From the NCBI RefSeq assembly GCF_016919065.1, contig NZ_JAFFQA010000019.1, positions 22,364 to 86,363 on the forward strand: 64,000 bases of DNA, written 5' to 3'. A program made the translations under genes and the position numbers. This DNA comes from Desulfobulbus rhabdoformis (lineage in GTDB: Bacteria; Desulfobacterota; Desulfobulbia; Desulfobulbales; Desulfobulbaceae). Below, in pieces: positions 51,275-61,280 of the stretch (its first letter is position 1; each line of letters begins with the position of its first letter). Below the pieces are notes generated by a model that did not search any database, was not told the DNA's origin, and worked only from the letters and a program-made list of their open reading frames with translations.

Positions 51275-53383
51275 ATGTCTGATCAACATATAGAAGTATT
51301 CAGGGAAGAGGCTGCAGAACTGCTGGCCTCGCTGGAAACAGCTTTGTTGGAGCTTGAGGAATCTCCCCAAGACCAGGAACTGGTGGCTCAGGTTTTTCGA
51401 GCCATGCACACGATCAAAGGCTCCGGTGCCATGTTCGGCTTTGATGAGGTGGCCGAGTTCACCCATGAGGTGGAAACGGTTTTTGATCTGGTACGAAAGG
51501 GGGAACTCCCGGTAACCGGCAACCTGGTCAGTCAGAGCCTGTCTGCCCGTGATTATATTCGTTCGCTTCTCGAAGAGGATACAGAGGGCGAGGTAGACCG
51601 GGCACAAGGACAAAGGTTAATGGAAATCTTTCGCTCCATGGCCCAGGAGAGCAGCCCAAAGGCTGCCGAGCAACATGATGAAACTCCCGATCCACTGGAG
51701 CCTTCGGCCGATGCCGAACAAGATCTTGCAGGTGAGGCCACCTACCGGATTCGCCTGCGCCTGGCAGAAGATATCAGCCTCAGCGGCACCCGCCCCGAGG
51801 GCCTGCTCCGGGAACTCTCTGAACTGGGGCCTTGCAAGGTTGTGGCCCAACCAGAGCTTATCCCTCTCTTGGATACGCTTGTTCCTGAGCTATGCTACGT
51901 CCACTGGGACATCATTCTCAACACTTCGCGCGGTATCAACGCAATTAAAGATGTCTTTATCTTTGTCGAAGATGATGCGGAAATCAACATTGACGTCATT
52001 GATGATAACGACAGCGTTGACTCCGATCCTTCCTACAAACGCATTGGAGAGATTTTAGTCGAACGCGGAGATATCTCCCAGGAAGAACTCGACAGCATCC
52101 TTGCACCAGCCAAGCCCATTGGCCAGAAGCTTGTCGACATGCACAAGGTTACAACCGGTTCTGTTCAGGCCGCCCTGCATGAACAGGAAATGGTACGGGA
52201 GGTACGCAGTCAACGGAAGACCAAAGAAAGCACCTCAAGTGTCCGCGTCCCCGCTGACAGGCTGGATGAGTTGGTCAACCGCGTGGGCGAACTGGTCACA
52301 GTACAGGCTCGGCTTTCCCAGGCAGCCAACATGCGTAATGACAACGAACTGCTGGCCATTGCCGAAGAGGTTGAACGCTTAACCGCTGAGCTGCGCGACA
52401 CCTCGCTCAATATGCGCATGCTGCCCATAGGAACAACGTTTAGTAAATTCAAACGGTTAGTCCGCGATCTCTCCAATGAGCTCAACAAAAAGGTCGATCT
52501 GAAGACAACGGGAGCCGAAACCGAGATCGATAAAACCGTTATCGAAAAACTCAATGATCCCCTGGTGCATCTGATCCGTAACAGCCTGGATCATGGCATA
52601 GAGTCACCGGAGACGCGTCAGGCCGCAAACAAACCTGCAACCGGGACGGTTCTTCTGGCGGCGGCCCATTCAGGCGACAGCGTGGAGCTTATAATCAAAG
52701 ATGACGGCAAGGGGCTTGATCGCGATGCCATCTTTACCAAAGGTGTGGAACGGGGGCTGATTACCCCGGATGCCCAACTCAGTGACACTGAGGTGTTCAA
52801 CCTTATCTTTGCCCCGGGATTTTCCACTGCCCAGCAGGTGACCGGTATCTCCGGTCGGGGCGTGGGCATGGATGTGGTCAAGCGCGCCATTGACAATCTA
52901 CGCGGGAATATTTGCATCGACAGCCAGCCAGGGGAAGGGTCCACCATTACCATTCGTATACCGCTGACCCTGGCCATTGTAGAAAGCCTGCTGGTCAGTG
53001 TGGATGAGGACAACTACGCCCTGCCCCTGTCTATTGTCGAGGAATGTGTGGAGCTGAGCCAGGAGGATATCGCGCGGGCCCACGGACGTAATTTAATCAA
53101 CGTCCGCGAGCAGATCGTGCCCTACATTCCCCTGCGTGAAGAGTTTGACGTACCCTCTGAGCCACCGCCGCTGCAGCAGGTTGTGATCACCAGTGTCAAC
53201 GGTACCCAGGTCGGTCTGGTGGTGGATCAGGTCATTGGGCAGCATCAGTCGGTGATTAAGAGCCTGGGCCGTGTCTATCGAGACGTTCAGGGTATTTCCG
53301 GCGCGACCATATTGGGCGATGGCAGCGTGGCCCTGATTCTTGATATCAACCACCTTGCGTATCGAGCCGAACAGGCAGGTTAA
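51275..53383 (+). CDS. cheA: CheA chemotaxis histidine kinase with GspE-N/MshEN-like insert
   Basis: The 702-residue protein is CheA. P1 Hpt has His45 in HTIKGSGAMFGF. A P2-like region (about 155-240) follows, then P3 dimerisation (VRVPADRLDELVNRVGELV), P4 ATPase (HLIRNSLDHG at 432-441, DDGKGLD at 476-482, GRGVGMDVV at 528-536) and a P5 CheW-like domain. Between P2 and P3, at 255-304, are two tandem repeats, RIGEILVERGDISQEELDSIL and PIGQKLVDMHKVTTGSVQAALHEQ, with the look of the GspE/MshE N-terminal module that binds cyclic-di-GMP in MshE. It should phosphorylate the CheY, CheB and REC-Hpt proteins of this cluster. Confidence 0.97.
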   Translation: MSDQHIEVFREEAAELLASLETALLELEESPQDQELVAQVFRAMHTIKGSGAMFGFDEVAEFTHEVETVFDLVRKGELPVTGNLVSQSLSARDYIRSLLEEDTEGEVDRAQGQRLMEIFRSMAQESSPKAAEQHDETPDPLEPSADAEQDLAGEATYRIRLRLAEDISLSGTRPEGLLRELSELGPCKVVAQPELIPLLDTLVPELCYVHWDIILNTSRGINAIKDVFIFVEDDAEINIDVIDDNDSVDSDPSYKRIGEILVERGDISQEELDSILAPAKPIGQKLVDMHKVTTGSVQAALHEQEMVREVRSQRKTKESTSSVRVPADRLDELVNRVGELVTVQARLSQAANMRNDNELLAIAEEVERLTAELRDTSLNMRMLPIGTTFSKFKRLVRDLSNELNKKVDLKTTGAETEIDKTVIEKLNDPLVHLIRNSLDHGIESPETRQAANKPATGTVLLAAAHSGDSVELIIKDDGKGLDRDAIFTKGVERGLITPDAQLSDTEVFNLIFAPGFSTAQQVTGISGRGVGMDVVKRAIDNLRGNICIDSQPGEGSTITIRIPLTLAIVESLLVSVDEDNYALPLSIVEECVELSQEDIARAHGRNLINVREQIVPYIPLREEFDVPSEPPPLQQVVITSVNGTQVGLVVDQVIGQHQSVIKSLGRVYRDVQGISGATILGDGSVALILDINHLAYRAEQAG

Positions 53384-53435
53384 ACAATAAACAACCATTT
53401 CCTTCCAGCTAACAACCTACAAGGGAGAGGCGTTT

Positions 53436-53939
53436 ATGGCTGAAGTAAACAACATTGAGATGAACCAATACCTCACCTTCATGCTGAAGGACGAAGTGTT
53501 CGGGCTCGCCATTGGCCAAGTGAGGGAGGTTCTCGACTTCACCAACATTACCAAGGTGCCCCGCACCCCGGAATATATGCGGGGGGTGATCAACCTGCGT
53601 GGCTCCGTGGTCCCGGTGGTAGATTTGCACCTCAAATTTGGTCTGGAACAGACGGAAAAGACCGTCAATACGTGCATTATCATCGTGGAAATAAATATGG
53701 ATGGCGAGATCACCGTGCTTGGTGCTCTGGCCGATTCGGTGCAAGAGGTTGTCGAGCTAGAACCGGAACAAATTGAGCCTGCCCCCAAAATCGGCACCAA
53801 GCTGAACACCGAATTCATCAAGGGCATGGGCAAACGCGACGAGGAGTTTATCATCCTCCTTGATATAGACAAAGTCTTCAGTAATGAAGAACTCATGCAG
53901 GTCCACAGGGCGGAGGCGCCTCATCAGGAAATATCCTGA
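53436..53939 (+). CDS. cheW: CheW coupling protein
   Basis: The 167-residue CheW domain begins NQYLTFMLKDEVFGLAIGQVREVLDF and contains the receptor-binding loop MRGVINLRGSVVPVVDLHLKFG. It bridges receptors and the CheA P5 domain in the signalling array. It follows cheA by 52 bp, with GGGAG before the ATG, and is followed by the cluster's own receptor. Confidence 0.97.
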   Translation: MAEVNNIEMNQYLTFMLKDEVFGLAIGQVREVLDFTNITKVPRTPEYMRGVINLRGSVVPVVDLHLKFGLEQTEKTVNTCIIIVEINMDGEITVLGALADSVQEVVELEPEQIEPAPKIGTKLNTEFIKGMGKRDEEFIILLDIDKVFSNEELMQVHRAEAPHQEIS

Positions 53940-53996
53940 GAATCTTGAAAGCACTCTGAAGCGTTGAACCGATAACTGAACAGGAGAGGAACAACC

Positions 53997-56045
53997 ATGA
54001 AATTAGGATTCAAAATCGGCCTCGGCTTTGCGGCACTGCTGACGATTGCCGCTGCTCTCGGCATTCTTGCCATTATCAATATGAGTACCGTTAAAACCAA
54101 ATCGGTCATGCTGCAACAGGAGTATGTCCCGGAGGTGGGGATAGCCAACCAGATAGAGCGCAGCGCCTTTCGCATCATGTTTTCCATGCGCGGCTATGGA
54201 TTTACCTCAGAAAAAGCCTTTTTAGATCAGACTCGGGAAAACTTTGCCGCCATCAAACAGCGCCTTGGGAAAGCCAAAGAACTTGCGGACCGCTCTCCCC
54301 ATCTTAAAGCGCTTAAACCGGCTGCGGAAAAGGTGGAAAAGGCGATTACCGAATATGAGCGGTTGGTGGATGTCACTGTGGGCGTGAACAAGCAGATGGA
54401 TGAGCAGCTTGCTCAACTCGATTCTTCGGCCGCCCAGTACACGAAAAACTGCAACATCCTCCTTGCTGGCCAGCAACAGAAAATGGCCTCTGAAATCGCT
54501 GCGGCTAAAGAGGCTGCGGCCTTGAATGAGCGAATGGCCAAAATTTCCCTGATCAACGAGATCATCACCCTCGGCAACCAGACACGCATTGCCGCCTGGC
54601 GGGCCCAGGCTGACAGAAACCCCAAAATCTTCGAAGAGGCCAATGCCAACTTCGAGCTAATACAGGGCAAGTTTAGTGAGCTAAATAAAATTATCCGCTC
54701 TGCAGCAGATGTGAAGAACTTGAGAAATGTCGAAGATGCTGCCGGAAATTACAAGACGGCCATGAACGATTTTCTCGGCCTGTGGCTGAAAAATGTTGAA
54801 CTGGGCAAAAGCCGCACAGCCATTGGTAATACGGTGACCAGTGAATCACGCGAGGTCTCGGTCAAGGGAATGGAGGGCACCAACACCATTGCCAACGATG
54901 CGGTGGATTCCCTGACCACGGCCTCAACAGTCATGATTGTCGGCTTGCTTTCCGCCATTATTCTTGGTTGTCTCATTGCCTTTTTCATTACCCGTGCCAT
55001 TACCAAGCCTATCTTCATGGGGGTACAATTTGCGGAAACGGTTTCCGATGGAGACCTGACCAAATCACTGGATATCAAACAAAAAGATGAGATCGGCCAG
55101 TTGGCGGGCGCGCTCAACACCATGGTGGACAAGCTCAAAGAGGTGGTTGCCAGCGTTCAGGGGGCATCGGATAACGTGGCCTCGGGCAGCCAGGAACTCT
55201 CCGCCTCTTCCGAAGAGATGAGCCAGGGGGCCACCGAGCAGGCGGCGGCGGCTGAAGAAGCTTCCAGCTCAATGGAAGAGATGGCGGCCAACATTCGCCA
55301 GAATGCCGATAACGCCATGCAGACGGAAAAAATAGCGATCAAAAGCGCCGATGATGCCAAGGCAGGAGGCGAGGCCGTGGCCAAGACCCTTGCGGCCATG
55401 CGCGATATCGCCGGTAAGATTTCCATCATCGAGGAGATCGCCCGCCAGACGAACCTCCTGGCCCTGAACGCGGCCATTGAGGCGGCGCGCGCCGGTGAGC
55501 ACGGCAAGGGTTTTGCTGTGGTAGCCGCCGAGGTCCGCAAGCTGGCGGAACGCAGCCAACACGCCGCTGCCGAGATATCTGAACTCTCGGAATCCAGTGT
55601 CGAGGTAGCCGAGCAGGCCGGTGACATGCTCGCGAAGATGGTCCCGGATATTCAGCGTACCGCTGAACTGGTCCAGGAGATCTCCGCTGCCAGCAAAGAG
55701 CAGGATACTGGAGCCGAGCAGGTAAACAGGGCGATCATGCAGCTTGACCAGGTCATTCAGCAGAACGCCTCCGCCTCGGAAGAGATGGCCTCCACCTCGG
55801 AAGAACTCTCCAGTCAGGCGGAGCAGCTGCAGGATATCATGGCCTTCTTTAAAGTGGACAACCGTGGTAGCTCCGTCATGCGCCGTGCCCCCAGGGCCAC
55901 CTCTCCGGCTCCGAGAAAGCAGGCGGCCCTGCCTCCGGTAAAGCCAGAGTCCAAGGTGAAAAAAGTTTCCCCTTCCGGTGGTGGACTTGATCTTGATATG
56001 GGCAGTGATGGTGATAAGCTGGATGAACAGTTCGAACGTTTTTAG
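53997..56045 (+). CDS. Methyl-accepting chemotaxis protein with CheR-tether tail
   Basis: The 682-residue receptor has membrane helix 1 (about 7-29), a helical-bundle periplasmic sensor (about 35-305), membrane helix 2 (about 310-332), HAMP and a signalling hairpin with [35 protein letters not shown]. After the hairpin comes a flexible Pro/Ser/Lys/Gly-rich linker of about 60 residues. It ends in QFERF, which fits the x-(F/W/Y/H)-x-x-(F/W/Y/H) pentapeptide that tethers CheR in E. coli Tar and Tsr (NWETF). cheR is the next gene, which supports the match. Confidence 0.95.
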   Translation: MKLGFKIGLGFAALLTIAAALGILAIINMSTVKTKSVMLQQEYVPEVGIANQIERSAFRIMFSMRGYGFTSEKAFLDQTRENFAAIKQRLGKAKELADRSPHLKALKPAAEKVEKAITEYERLVDVTVGVNKQMDEQLAQLDSSAAQYTKNCNILLAGQQQKMASEIAAAKEAAALNERMAKISLINEIITLGNQTRIAAWRAQADRNPKIFEEANANFELIQGKFSELNKIIRSAADVKNLRNVEDAAGNYKTAMNDFLGLWLKNVELGKSRTAIGNTVTSESREVSVKGMEGTNTIANDAVDSLTTASTVMIVGLLSAIILGCLIAFFITRAITKPIFMGVQFAETVSDGDLTKSLDIKQKDEIGQLAGALNTMVDKLKEVVASVQGASDNVASGSQELSASSEEMSQGATEQAAAAEEASSSMEEMAANIRQNADNAMQTEKIAIKSADDAKAGGEAVAKTLAAMRDIAGKISIIEEIARQTNLLALNAAIEAARAGEHGKGFAVVAAEVRKLAERSQHAAAEISELSESSVEVAEQAGDMLAKMVPDIQRTAELVQEISAASKEQDTGAEQVNRAIMQLDQVIQQNASASEEMASTSEELSSQAEQLQDIMAFFKVDNRGSSVMRRAPRATSPAPRKQAALPPVKPESKVKKVSPSGGGLDLDMGSDGDKLDEQFERF

Positions 56046-56119
56046 GTTTAACAGGAAGAAGCGCTCCCATCTGACAAGATATCCCTTTCAGGAGGGAGAG
56101 GCTTCCCCCGGAGTTGGCT

Positions 56120-56956
56120 ATGAACTCTGTTCTTAATCCCCGTGATTTCCAACAACTCAGGTCTCTGATCTATTCAGAGTTGGGGATCAAGATGCCTGAG
56201 TCAAAAAATACCATGCTCACCGGCAGGCTGGGAAAACGGCTACGGGCTCTGGGGTTTGCCAGCTTCTCGCAATACTGTAACTTTCTCTTTAGTCCCAAGG
56301 GACTGGAAGAAGAGATGGTTCACCTAATTAACGCGGTCACCACCAATAAAACCGATTTCTTTCGAGAGCCAACGCATTTCGATTACCTGACATCCACCGC
56401 CCTGGGTGAGTTGCAGCAGAGCAAACGGTTTAGCTCCCATAATCCATTACGCGTCTGGAGCGCGGGTTGCTCAACCGGCGAAGAGCCTTATACCCTGGCC
56501 ATGGTGCTCTCAGAGGTCCAGGAAAGAAACCCAGGCTTTCGTTTTCAGATTCTTGCCACAGATATCTCTACACGGGTCTTGCAGGTAGCCAAACGGGCGG
56601 TCTACCCCATGGAACGCATTGAGCCGGTTTCCAACCTACACCGAAAGAAATACCTGTTAAGGAACAAGGATACACGCAATCCTGAAATTCGAATAGCCCC
56701 AGAACTCAGGCGTTTGATCCGCTTTGGCCGTCTCAACTTCATGGATGAGAACTTTGGGCTTCCGAACACGGTTGATATTATTTTTTGCCGTAATGTCATT
56801 ATTTACTTTGACAATGAAACCCAGGAAAAACTGATGCGCAAATTCAGTCTGCACCTGCACTCCGGTGGCTTTCTCTTTCTTGGGCATTCAGAATCACTCC
56901 ACGGCTACGATACGCCTTTTGTCCAGGTTGCCCCAACTATTTACCGAAAACCTTAG
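56120..56956 (+). CDS. cheR: CheR chemoreceptor methyltransferase
   Basis: CheR methylates receptor glutamates with S-adenosylmethionine. The 278-residue protein has an N-terminal helical domain, VTTNKTDFFREPTHFDYL, and SAM-binding RVWSAGCSTGEEPYTLAMVL, then DIIFCRNVIIYFDNETQ and LGHSESL. ATG 56120 follows GGAG by 6 nt; an in-frame TTG at 56114 is rejected. It pairs with CheB and CheD downstream for adaptation. Confidence 0.96.
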   Translation: MNSVLNPRDFQQLRSLIYSELGIKMPESKNTMLTGRLGKRLRALGFASFSQYCNFLFSPKGLEEEMVHLINAVTTNKTDFFREPTHFDYLTSTALGELQQSKRFSSHNPLRVWSAGCSTGEEPYTLAMVLSEVQERNPGFRFQILATDISTRVLQVAKRAVYPMERIEPVSNLHRKKYLLRNKDTRNPEIRIAPELRRLIRFGRLNFMDENFGLPNTVDIIFCRNVIIYFDNETQEKLMRKFSLHLHSGGFLFLGHSESLHGYDTPFVQVAPTIYRKP

Positions 56957-57025
56957 ATTAGGTATCCCCCGTTGATCGCGTACGTTCAGCTTTCCTTTAC
57001 GACTGCTTTGGAGGCATGAGTTGCG

Positions 57026-57829
57026 GTGACACAGCAAAAGGCAAAAATACTTATTGCCGAAGACAACATAACCAATCGGGAGGTCACCCTGGCGGTTTTG
57101 GAAAACTTGGGCATGCTGGCCGATGCAGTCGCAAACGGTGAGGAGGCGATCCAGGCACTGAAGTTGCGTCAGTACGATTTGGTGCTGATGGATTGCCAGA
57201 TGCCGGGTCTAGATGGATTTGCAGCGACACGCCTTATTCGTGATCAGAACTCCCAGGTTCAAAACCACAACATTCCGGTCATTGCCATGACTGCCCATAC
57301 CGACGCATCCGGGCAGGCGGAATGTCTAGCCTGTGGCATGAACGATTATCTCTCCAAACCGATCCTTCCGGAACAGCTTGAAGAGAAATTGAAAAAATGG
57401 CTCCCCCCCCTGTTGAGAGCCACAAAGGGCTATGAACGCAGTCCCCTGCCCTCCGATGAGAGCAATGTCGAACAAAAGGTGGTTCCCATCTGGGATAAAG
57501 AGGGGATGCATACCCGCCTTATGGGAGACAAGCACGTCGAATTCATCGTCAGCCAGGGGTTTTTACAGGATATGCCCCAGCAGATACATAAACTGGAGTC
57601 CTGTTACCGCTCTGGGGATCTGTCAGGGCTGCGCCAGCAGGCACATGCCATAAAAGGGGCAGCAGCGGTGGTCGGAGGAAAACGCCTCTGGAACGTTGCC
57701 CACCAGATTGAAGAGCTGAGTGCTGCGCACATAACGGATTTGGAGCCTGCGGTAGAGCGGGTTGCCCATGAATTTGCCTGCCTGAAAGAGGAGATGACCA
57801 AAGGGGTGAATTCCTTGAAGGAGTGTTGA
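57026..57829 (+). CDS. REC-Hpt phosphorelay protein
   Basis: The 267-residue protein has a receiver (AEDNITNREVTLAVL, acceptor Asp56 in LVLMDCQMPGLDG) joined to a C-terminal Hpt domain with His207 in QQAHAIKGAAAVVGG. It has no kinase domain. It can take phosphate from CheA or another kinase on Asp or His and pass it on or act as a sink. The start is GTG 57026; GGAGG lies 11 nt upstream, and ATG 57016 is in another frame. Its location between cheR and a second cheY suggests a role in chemotaxis or cross-talk, by inference. Confidence 0.9.
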   Translation: MTQQKAKILIAEDNITNREVTLAVLENLGMLADAVANGEEAIQALKLRQYDLVLMDCQMPGLDGFAATRLIRDQNSQVQNHNIPVIAMTAHTDASGQAECLACGMNDYLSKPILPEQLEEKLKKWLPPLLRATKGYERSPLPSDESNVEQKVVPIWDKEGMHTRLMGDKHVEFIVSQGFLQDMPQQIHKLESCYRSGDLSGLRQQAHAIKGAAAVVGGKRLWNVAHQIEELSAAHITDLEPAVERVAHEFACLKEEMTKGVNSLKEC

Positions 57830-57959
57830 GGGAAACGCCCCCTGACGGCTAGGCGCAGCAGTCCGACATTTGCTTGGTGCCAGCCCTAAAAAAAAACTCA
57901 CCGATCACGGGATAATCTCCGAAGATAAAAGGATTGAAGATAAGTCCAGGGAGCAATAT

Positions 57960-58355
57960 ATGAAAACACTGATTGTTGAAGATGATTTCACCTCTCGCCT
58001 TTTGCTGCAGGAGTTACTCAAAGGTTTTGGACCGACCCATGTCGCAGCCAACGGCCTGGAAGCGGTGAAGGCTTTTCAAATGGCCCTTGCAGATAAGGCT
58101 CCGTATGACCTGGTCTGCCTTGACATCATGATGCCGGAAATGAATGGTCAGGAGGCCCTGAAAAAGATACGTGCGCTGGAAGAAGAACAAAATATTTTCT
58201 CCAGCCAAGGCACAAAAATTATTATGACCACTTCGCTTAATGATCCCCAAAATGTGATCGAAGCCTTTTCCGGGCTCTGCGATGCCTATCTGGTCAAGCC
58301 CGTTGATAAGGCCAAACTTCTTGAACGACTTGATGACTTGGGGATGCAATACTGA
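57960..58355 (+). CDS. Second CheY-like response regulator
   Basis: The 131-residue receiver has the acidic pair VEDDFTSR, acceptor Asp55 in LVCLDIMMPEMNG, a Thr in MTTSLNDP and the Lys in YLVKPVDK. It is more divergent than the first CheY. It may be a phosphate sink or serve another output. I start at ATG 57960 (MKTLIVEDD) because the longer frame adds a low-complexity leader outside the fold. Confidence 0.9.
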   Translation: MKTLIVEDDFTSRLLLQELLKGFGPTHVAANGLEAVKAFQMALADKAPYDLVCLDIMMPEMNGQEALKKIRALEEEQNIFSSQGTKIIMTTSLNDPQNVIEAFSGLCDAYLVKPVDKAKLLERLDDLGMQY

Positions 58356-58391
58356 TGCGCTGTCTCCCCGCTTCCTAGGATGAGTTAACCA

Positions 58392-58943
58392 ATGATGCCT
58401 CTTCATGAACGCAAGGCGGTTGCCATCTATCTGAACCCCTCAGAGATAGTTATAGCAGAAGGCCCTGCCAAGGTGACCACGGTGCTTGGTTCCTGCGTTT
58501 CCGTCACGTTTTTTTCGCCGAAAACGCGTTTAGCCGCTATATGCCATGCCGTTCTGCCAAACGGTATGGAGAAAGAACCTGGAAAATTTGTCAACCAGTC
58601 TATTGGCTACATGATCGATTTTTTTCAGGAAAAAAAGGTTCGCCACGATGAACTCGTGGCCAAGGTGTTTGGCGGAGCGGACATGTTCCCCCTGATGCGC
58701 GGCAGTCATGCTCTCGGCACTATAGGTGCCCAGAATATTCAGGCCGCACTGACGACCCTGGAACTGAGTGAAATCCCCCCTGCTGTGGTGGAGGTTGGTG
58801 GTCAGCAGGGCCGCAAACTCGTCTTTTATACTGAAACCGGCGATGTTTTCATCAAACGGGTGCCCAAAGAGCAGTTACCCGCTGCGGAGCGGGCACTCTT
58901 AACCAAAGAAAGACAAAAAATCCGATCCCCACGCCGCTCATAA
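58392..58943 (+). CDS. cheD: CheD chemoreceptor glutamine deamidase
   Basis: CheD converts receptor glutamines to glutamates so that CheR can act. In the 183-residue protein the catalytic Cys35 is in LGSCVSVTF and His52 in ICHAVLP. FGGADMF and IGAQNIQAAL blocks follow. Length is normal. No cheC partner is seen in the window. The start is ATG 58392 or the next codon, also ATG. Confidence 0.95.
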   Translation: MMPLHERKAVAIYLNPSEIVIAEGPAKVTTVLGSCVSVTFFSPKTRLAAICHAVLPNGMEKEPGKFVNQSIGYMIDFFQEKKVRHDELVAKVFGGADMFPLMRGSHALGTIGAQNIQAALTTLELSEIPPAVVEVGGQQGRKLVFYTETGDVFIKRVPKEQLPAAERALLTKERQKIRSPRRS

Positions 58944-58970
58944 AACCAGGGCAGAGGTCAGGGAGGGTCC

Positions 58971-60044
58971 ATGAATAAACCAATCCGTGTACTTATTGTC
59001 GATGATTCGGCGGTCGTCCGCCAGACCATGAGTGAAATTCTCAGCAGTGATCCCGAAATCGAGGTCATGGCCACGGCCAATGATCCCTTTGCTGCTGCGG
59101 CAAGGCTCAAAGAGGAAATTCCGGACGTCATCACCCTGGATGTCGAGATGCCCCGCATGGACGGGCTGACCTTTCTTCAAAAAATAATGAGCCAGCACCC
59201 TCTTCCGGTGGTGATGTGTTCCAGCCTCACGGGCGATGGCTCTGCAAGCGCGATGAAGGCTTTGGAATGTGGGGCGGTCGATATTATCACCAAACCGCGG
59301 GTGGGGACCAAGCAGTTTCTGGAAGAGTCGAAAATGCGCATCTGCGATTCGGTCAAGGCTGCAGCCCAGGCACGGTTGCGCAGGCTTAACCAACCCTCGA
59401 TCAAGCGCAGCCCCAAGCTCACCGCGGATGTAGTGCTTCCCAACAGGGCCGTGAACTCCAAGGCCATGCTCCAGACCACGGAGAAAGTGGTGGTGGTCGG
59501 CGCCTCAACCGGCGGCACCGAGGCCTTGCGCGTCTTCCTTGAGATGTTTCCCGAGGATTCTCCAGGTATTGTCATTGTGCAGCACATGCCCGAACATTTT
59601 ACCTCGGCCTTTTCCGCCCGGCTTGATTCCATCTGCAGGATTACGGTTAAAGAGGCCGAAAATAACGATACCGTGGTGCGGGGACGTGCTCTGATCGCAC
59701 CGGGCAATCATCACCTGCTTTTAAAGCGCAGCGGTGCCCGCTACTATGTCGAGATAAAAGACGGACCGCTGGTTTCCCGGCACCGTCCTTCGGTGGATGT
59801 ACTCTTTCGCTCTGCCGCCCGCTATGCAGGCAAAAATGCGGTGGGCGTCATCATGACCGGTATGGGAGATGATGGTGCGCGCAGCATGAAAGAGATGTAT
59901 GATGCAGGGGCAATAACAATCGCCCAGGATGAGGCCACCTGTGTGGTCTTTGGTATGCCGGCGGAGGCAATCAAACACGGGGGGGTGCACAAAACCATGC
60001 CCCTGGAACGCATTGCCCAGGAGGTTTTGCGCCAATGCGATTAA
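58971..60044 (+). CDS. cheB: CheB methylesterase response regulator
   Basis: CheB removes receptor methyl groups. The 357-residue protein has an N-terminal receiver (Asp57 in [12 protein letters not shown]), a linker and an esterase domain with catalytic Ser179 in [10 protein letters not shown], His205 in VQHMPEHFT and an Asp in [10 protein letters not shown] (300-301). All are intact. GGGAGG lies just upstream of the ATG. With CheR and CheD it completes the adaptation set. Confidence 0.97.
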   Translation: MNKPIRVLIVDDSAVVRQTMSEILSSDPEIEVMATANDPFAAAARLKEEIPDVITLDVEMPRMDGLTFLQKIMSQHPLPVVMCSSLTGDGSASAMKALECGAVDIITKPRVGTKQFLEESKMRICDSVKAAAQARLRRLNQPSIKRSPKLTADVVLPNRAVNSKAMLQTTEKVVVVGASTGGTEALRVFLEMFPEDSPGIVIVQHMPEHFTSAFSARLDSICRITVKEAENNDTVVRGRALIAPGNHHLLLKRSGARYYVEIKDGPLVSRHRPSVDVLFRSAARYAGKNAVGVIMTGMGDDGARSMKEMYDAGAITIAQDEATCVVFGMPAEAIKHGGVHKTMPLERIAQEVLRQCD

Positions 60045-60098
60045 AAGGGGTGCAGGAATCTCCCAATTTTTATCTTAATACTGAGGTTCTACCGACCT

Positions 60099-60890
60099 GT
60101 GACTGAAGACACCCTGTTGCAAGCCTGTCGCCTGCTCTTTGGTGAGGAAGTCGTTGTTGGCGAGGGCTTTCTTGACTACCTGCAGCCAGGTGGCTTGAAG
60201 AACGCCTACCGACAACGTGCCCGCCAAACCCACCCCGACGCGCGCCCAAAAGGCGATGCCACTGACTTTGAGAGTTTCCATGCGGTCCAACAGGCGTTTT
60301 CCCTGCTGAGTGAGTTTATCGAAAACAGGAAAAGGCGGCCAGCACCAATGGTTGAGCCGGTTGCCCCTCGCATGCGTCCGGCTGGGGCGCATCCGGCTAG
60401 TCAGGCCCAGGAACCACTGGGAAGTATTGCCCCCATTATCCTTGAGAGCCACAGCAGGCCGGGCACTGGCCAGGCGACTATTGACCGATTGTATCAGGGG
60501 CCGCTTCCTGAACGGAGCCTGCTCTTTGGCCATTTCCTCTACTATTCGGGGCTGACCACCTGGAGGACCATCACCACCATTTTGGTTCAGCAACAACGCG
60601 GGCGCCCTAAATTTGGAGAGATGGGCACCCGGCTTGGCCTGCTCATTCCCGAAGATATCAACCGCATCCTCAAGTTCAGAACCCCACGCCGCCCCTTTGG
60701 CGAAGTCGCGGTCTCTCTTGGCCTGCTCAACAGCAGCCAAAAAGAGATGGTGCTGCTGCAGCAACGTCGTCAGCAGAAAAAATTCGGGACCATTCTCGTT
60801 GAAAAGGATCTGATCACCCTCGGGGAACTGTGCACCCTGCTCACCCACTTTCGTTGCCATAATCGCGAGTACGAAAACCAGGCAGCCTGA
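60099..60890 (+). CDS. J-domain protein with four GspE-N/MshEN-like repeats
   Basis: The 263-residue protein has an N-terminal J-domain: helix GGLKNAYRQRARQT followed by HPD at 45-47 and a second helix, the DnaK-binding signature. After a proline-rich linker (80-130) come four tandem repeats of about 30 residues (about 140-250) with the pattern FG-----GLL---------L--Q, like the N-terminal module of GspE/MshE ATPases. The start is GTG 60099. It ends the chemotaxis cluster on the same strand, 54 bp after cheB. A role as DnaK co-chaperone for a machine controlled by these repeats is inference. Confidence 0.82.
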   Translation: MTEDTLLQACRLLFGEEVVVGEGFLDYLQPGGLKNAYRQRARQTHPDARPKGDATDFESFHAVQQAFSLLSEFIENRKRRPAPMVEPVAPRMRPAGAHPASQAQEPLGSIAPIILESHSRPGTGQATIDRLYQGPLPERSLLFGHFLYYSGLTTWRTITTILVQQQRGRPKFGEMGTRLGLLIPEDINRILKFRTPRRPFGEVAVSLGLLNSSQKEMVLLQQRRQQKKFGTILVEKDLITLGELCTLLTHFRCHNREYENQAA

Positions 60891-60917
60891 AAACCTTCCG
60901 CACTGACAGCCGAAAAA

Positions 60918-61277
60918 TTAGATTTTCGCCAGCAACTCTTTGATGCTTCCCGCCTGAGAGACCAGCTCTGTTCCTGTTGCCTCCGGATCAAAACAACGAA
61001 CCGAACGGACCGCCTCAAGGCTTTCCAACACCCGGCAGAGATTCTGGCACCGATCGGGGAAGGCATAAAAGGTTATCATGATTCGTCCCTGGTTTCTGTT
61101 TTCTGCTGCTGCAATGGAACCAAAGCCGATAAAGGAATCGATCTGAATGCCACGTCCTGAAAACACCGAGGCAATGGCAGCCGTATCACCTGGATGGTCA
61201 CGGGTGGTCAGCACCAGCAGCCAGAGGCTCCTCTCATCATCTACGGGATCGGTTTGGGTGGGGAGAGTCGTATCCAT
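60918..61277 (-). CDS. ACT-domain protein coupled to a dehydrogenase gene
   Basis: The 119-residue protein is mostly one ACT domain (LWLLVLTTRDHPGDTAAIASVFSGRGIQIDSFIGFG, then RIMITFYAFPDRCQNLCRVLESLEAV). ACT domains bind amino acids or similar small effectors. It lies 3 bp after the stop of the dehydrogenase-like gene on the same strand, so it probably regulates that enzyme or its pathway. No catalytic domain is attached. Convergent with the J-domain gene. Confidence 0.85.
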   Translation of the reverse strand: MDTTLPTQTDPVDDERSLWLLVLTTRDHPGDTAAIASVFSGRGIQIDSFIGFGSIAAAENRNQGRIMITFYAFPDRCQNLCRVLESLEAVRSVRCFDPEATGTELVSQAGSIKELLAKI

Positions 61278-61280
61278 GTT

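Noticed and set aside
57830..57959. Possible cyclic-di-GMP riboswitch before the second cheY
   Set aside because: The GC-rich stretch lacks the conserved GEMM core and tetraloop-receptor elements.
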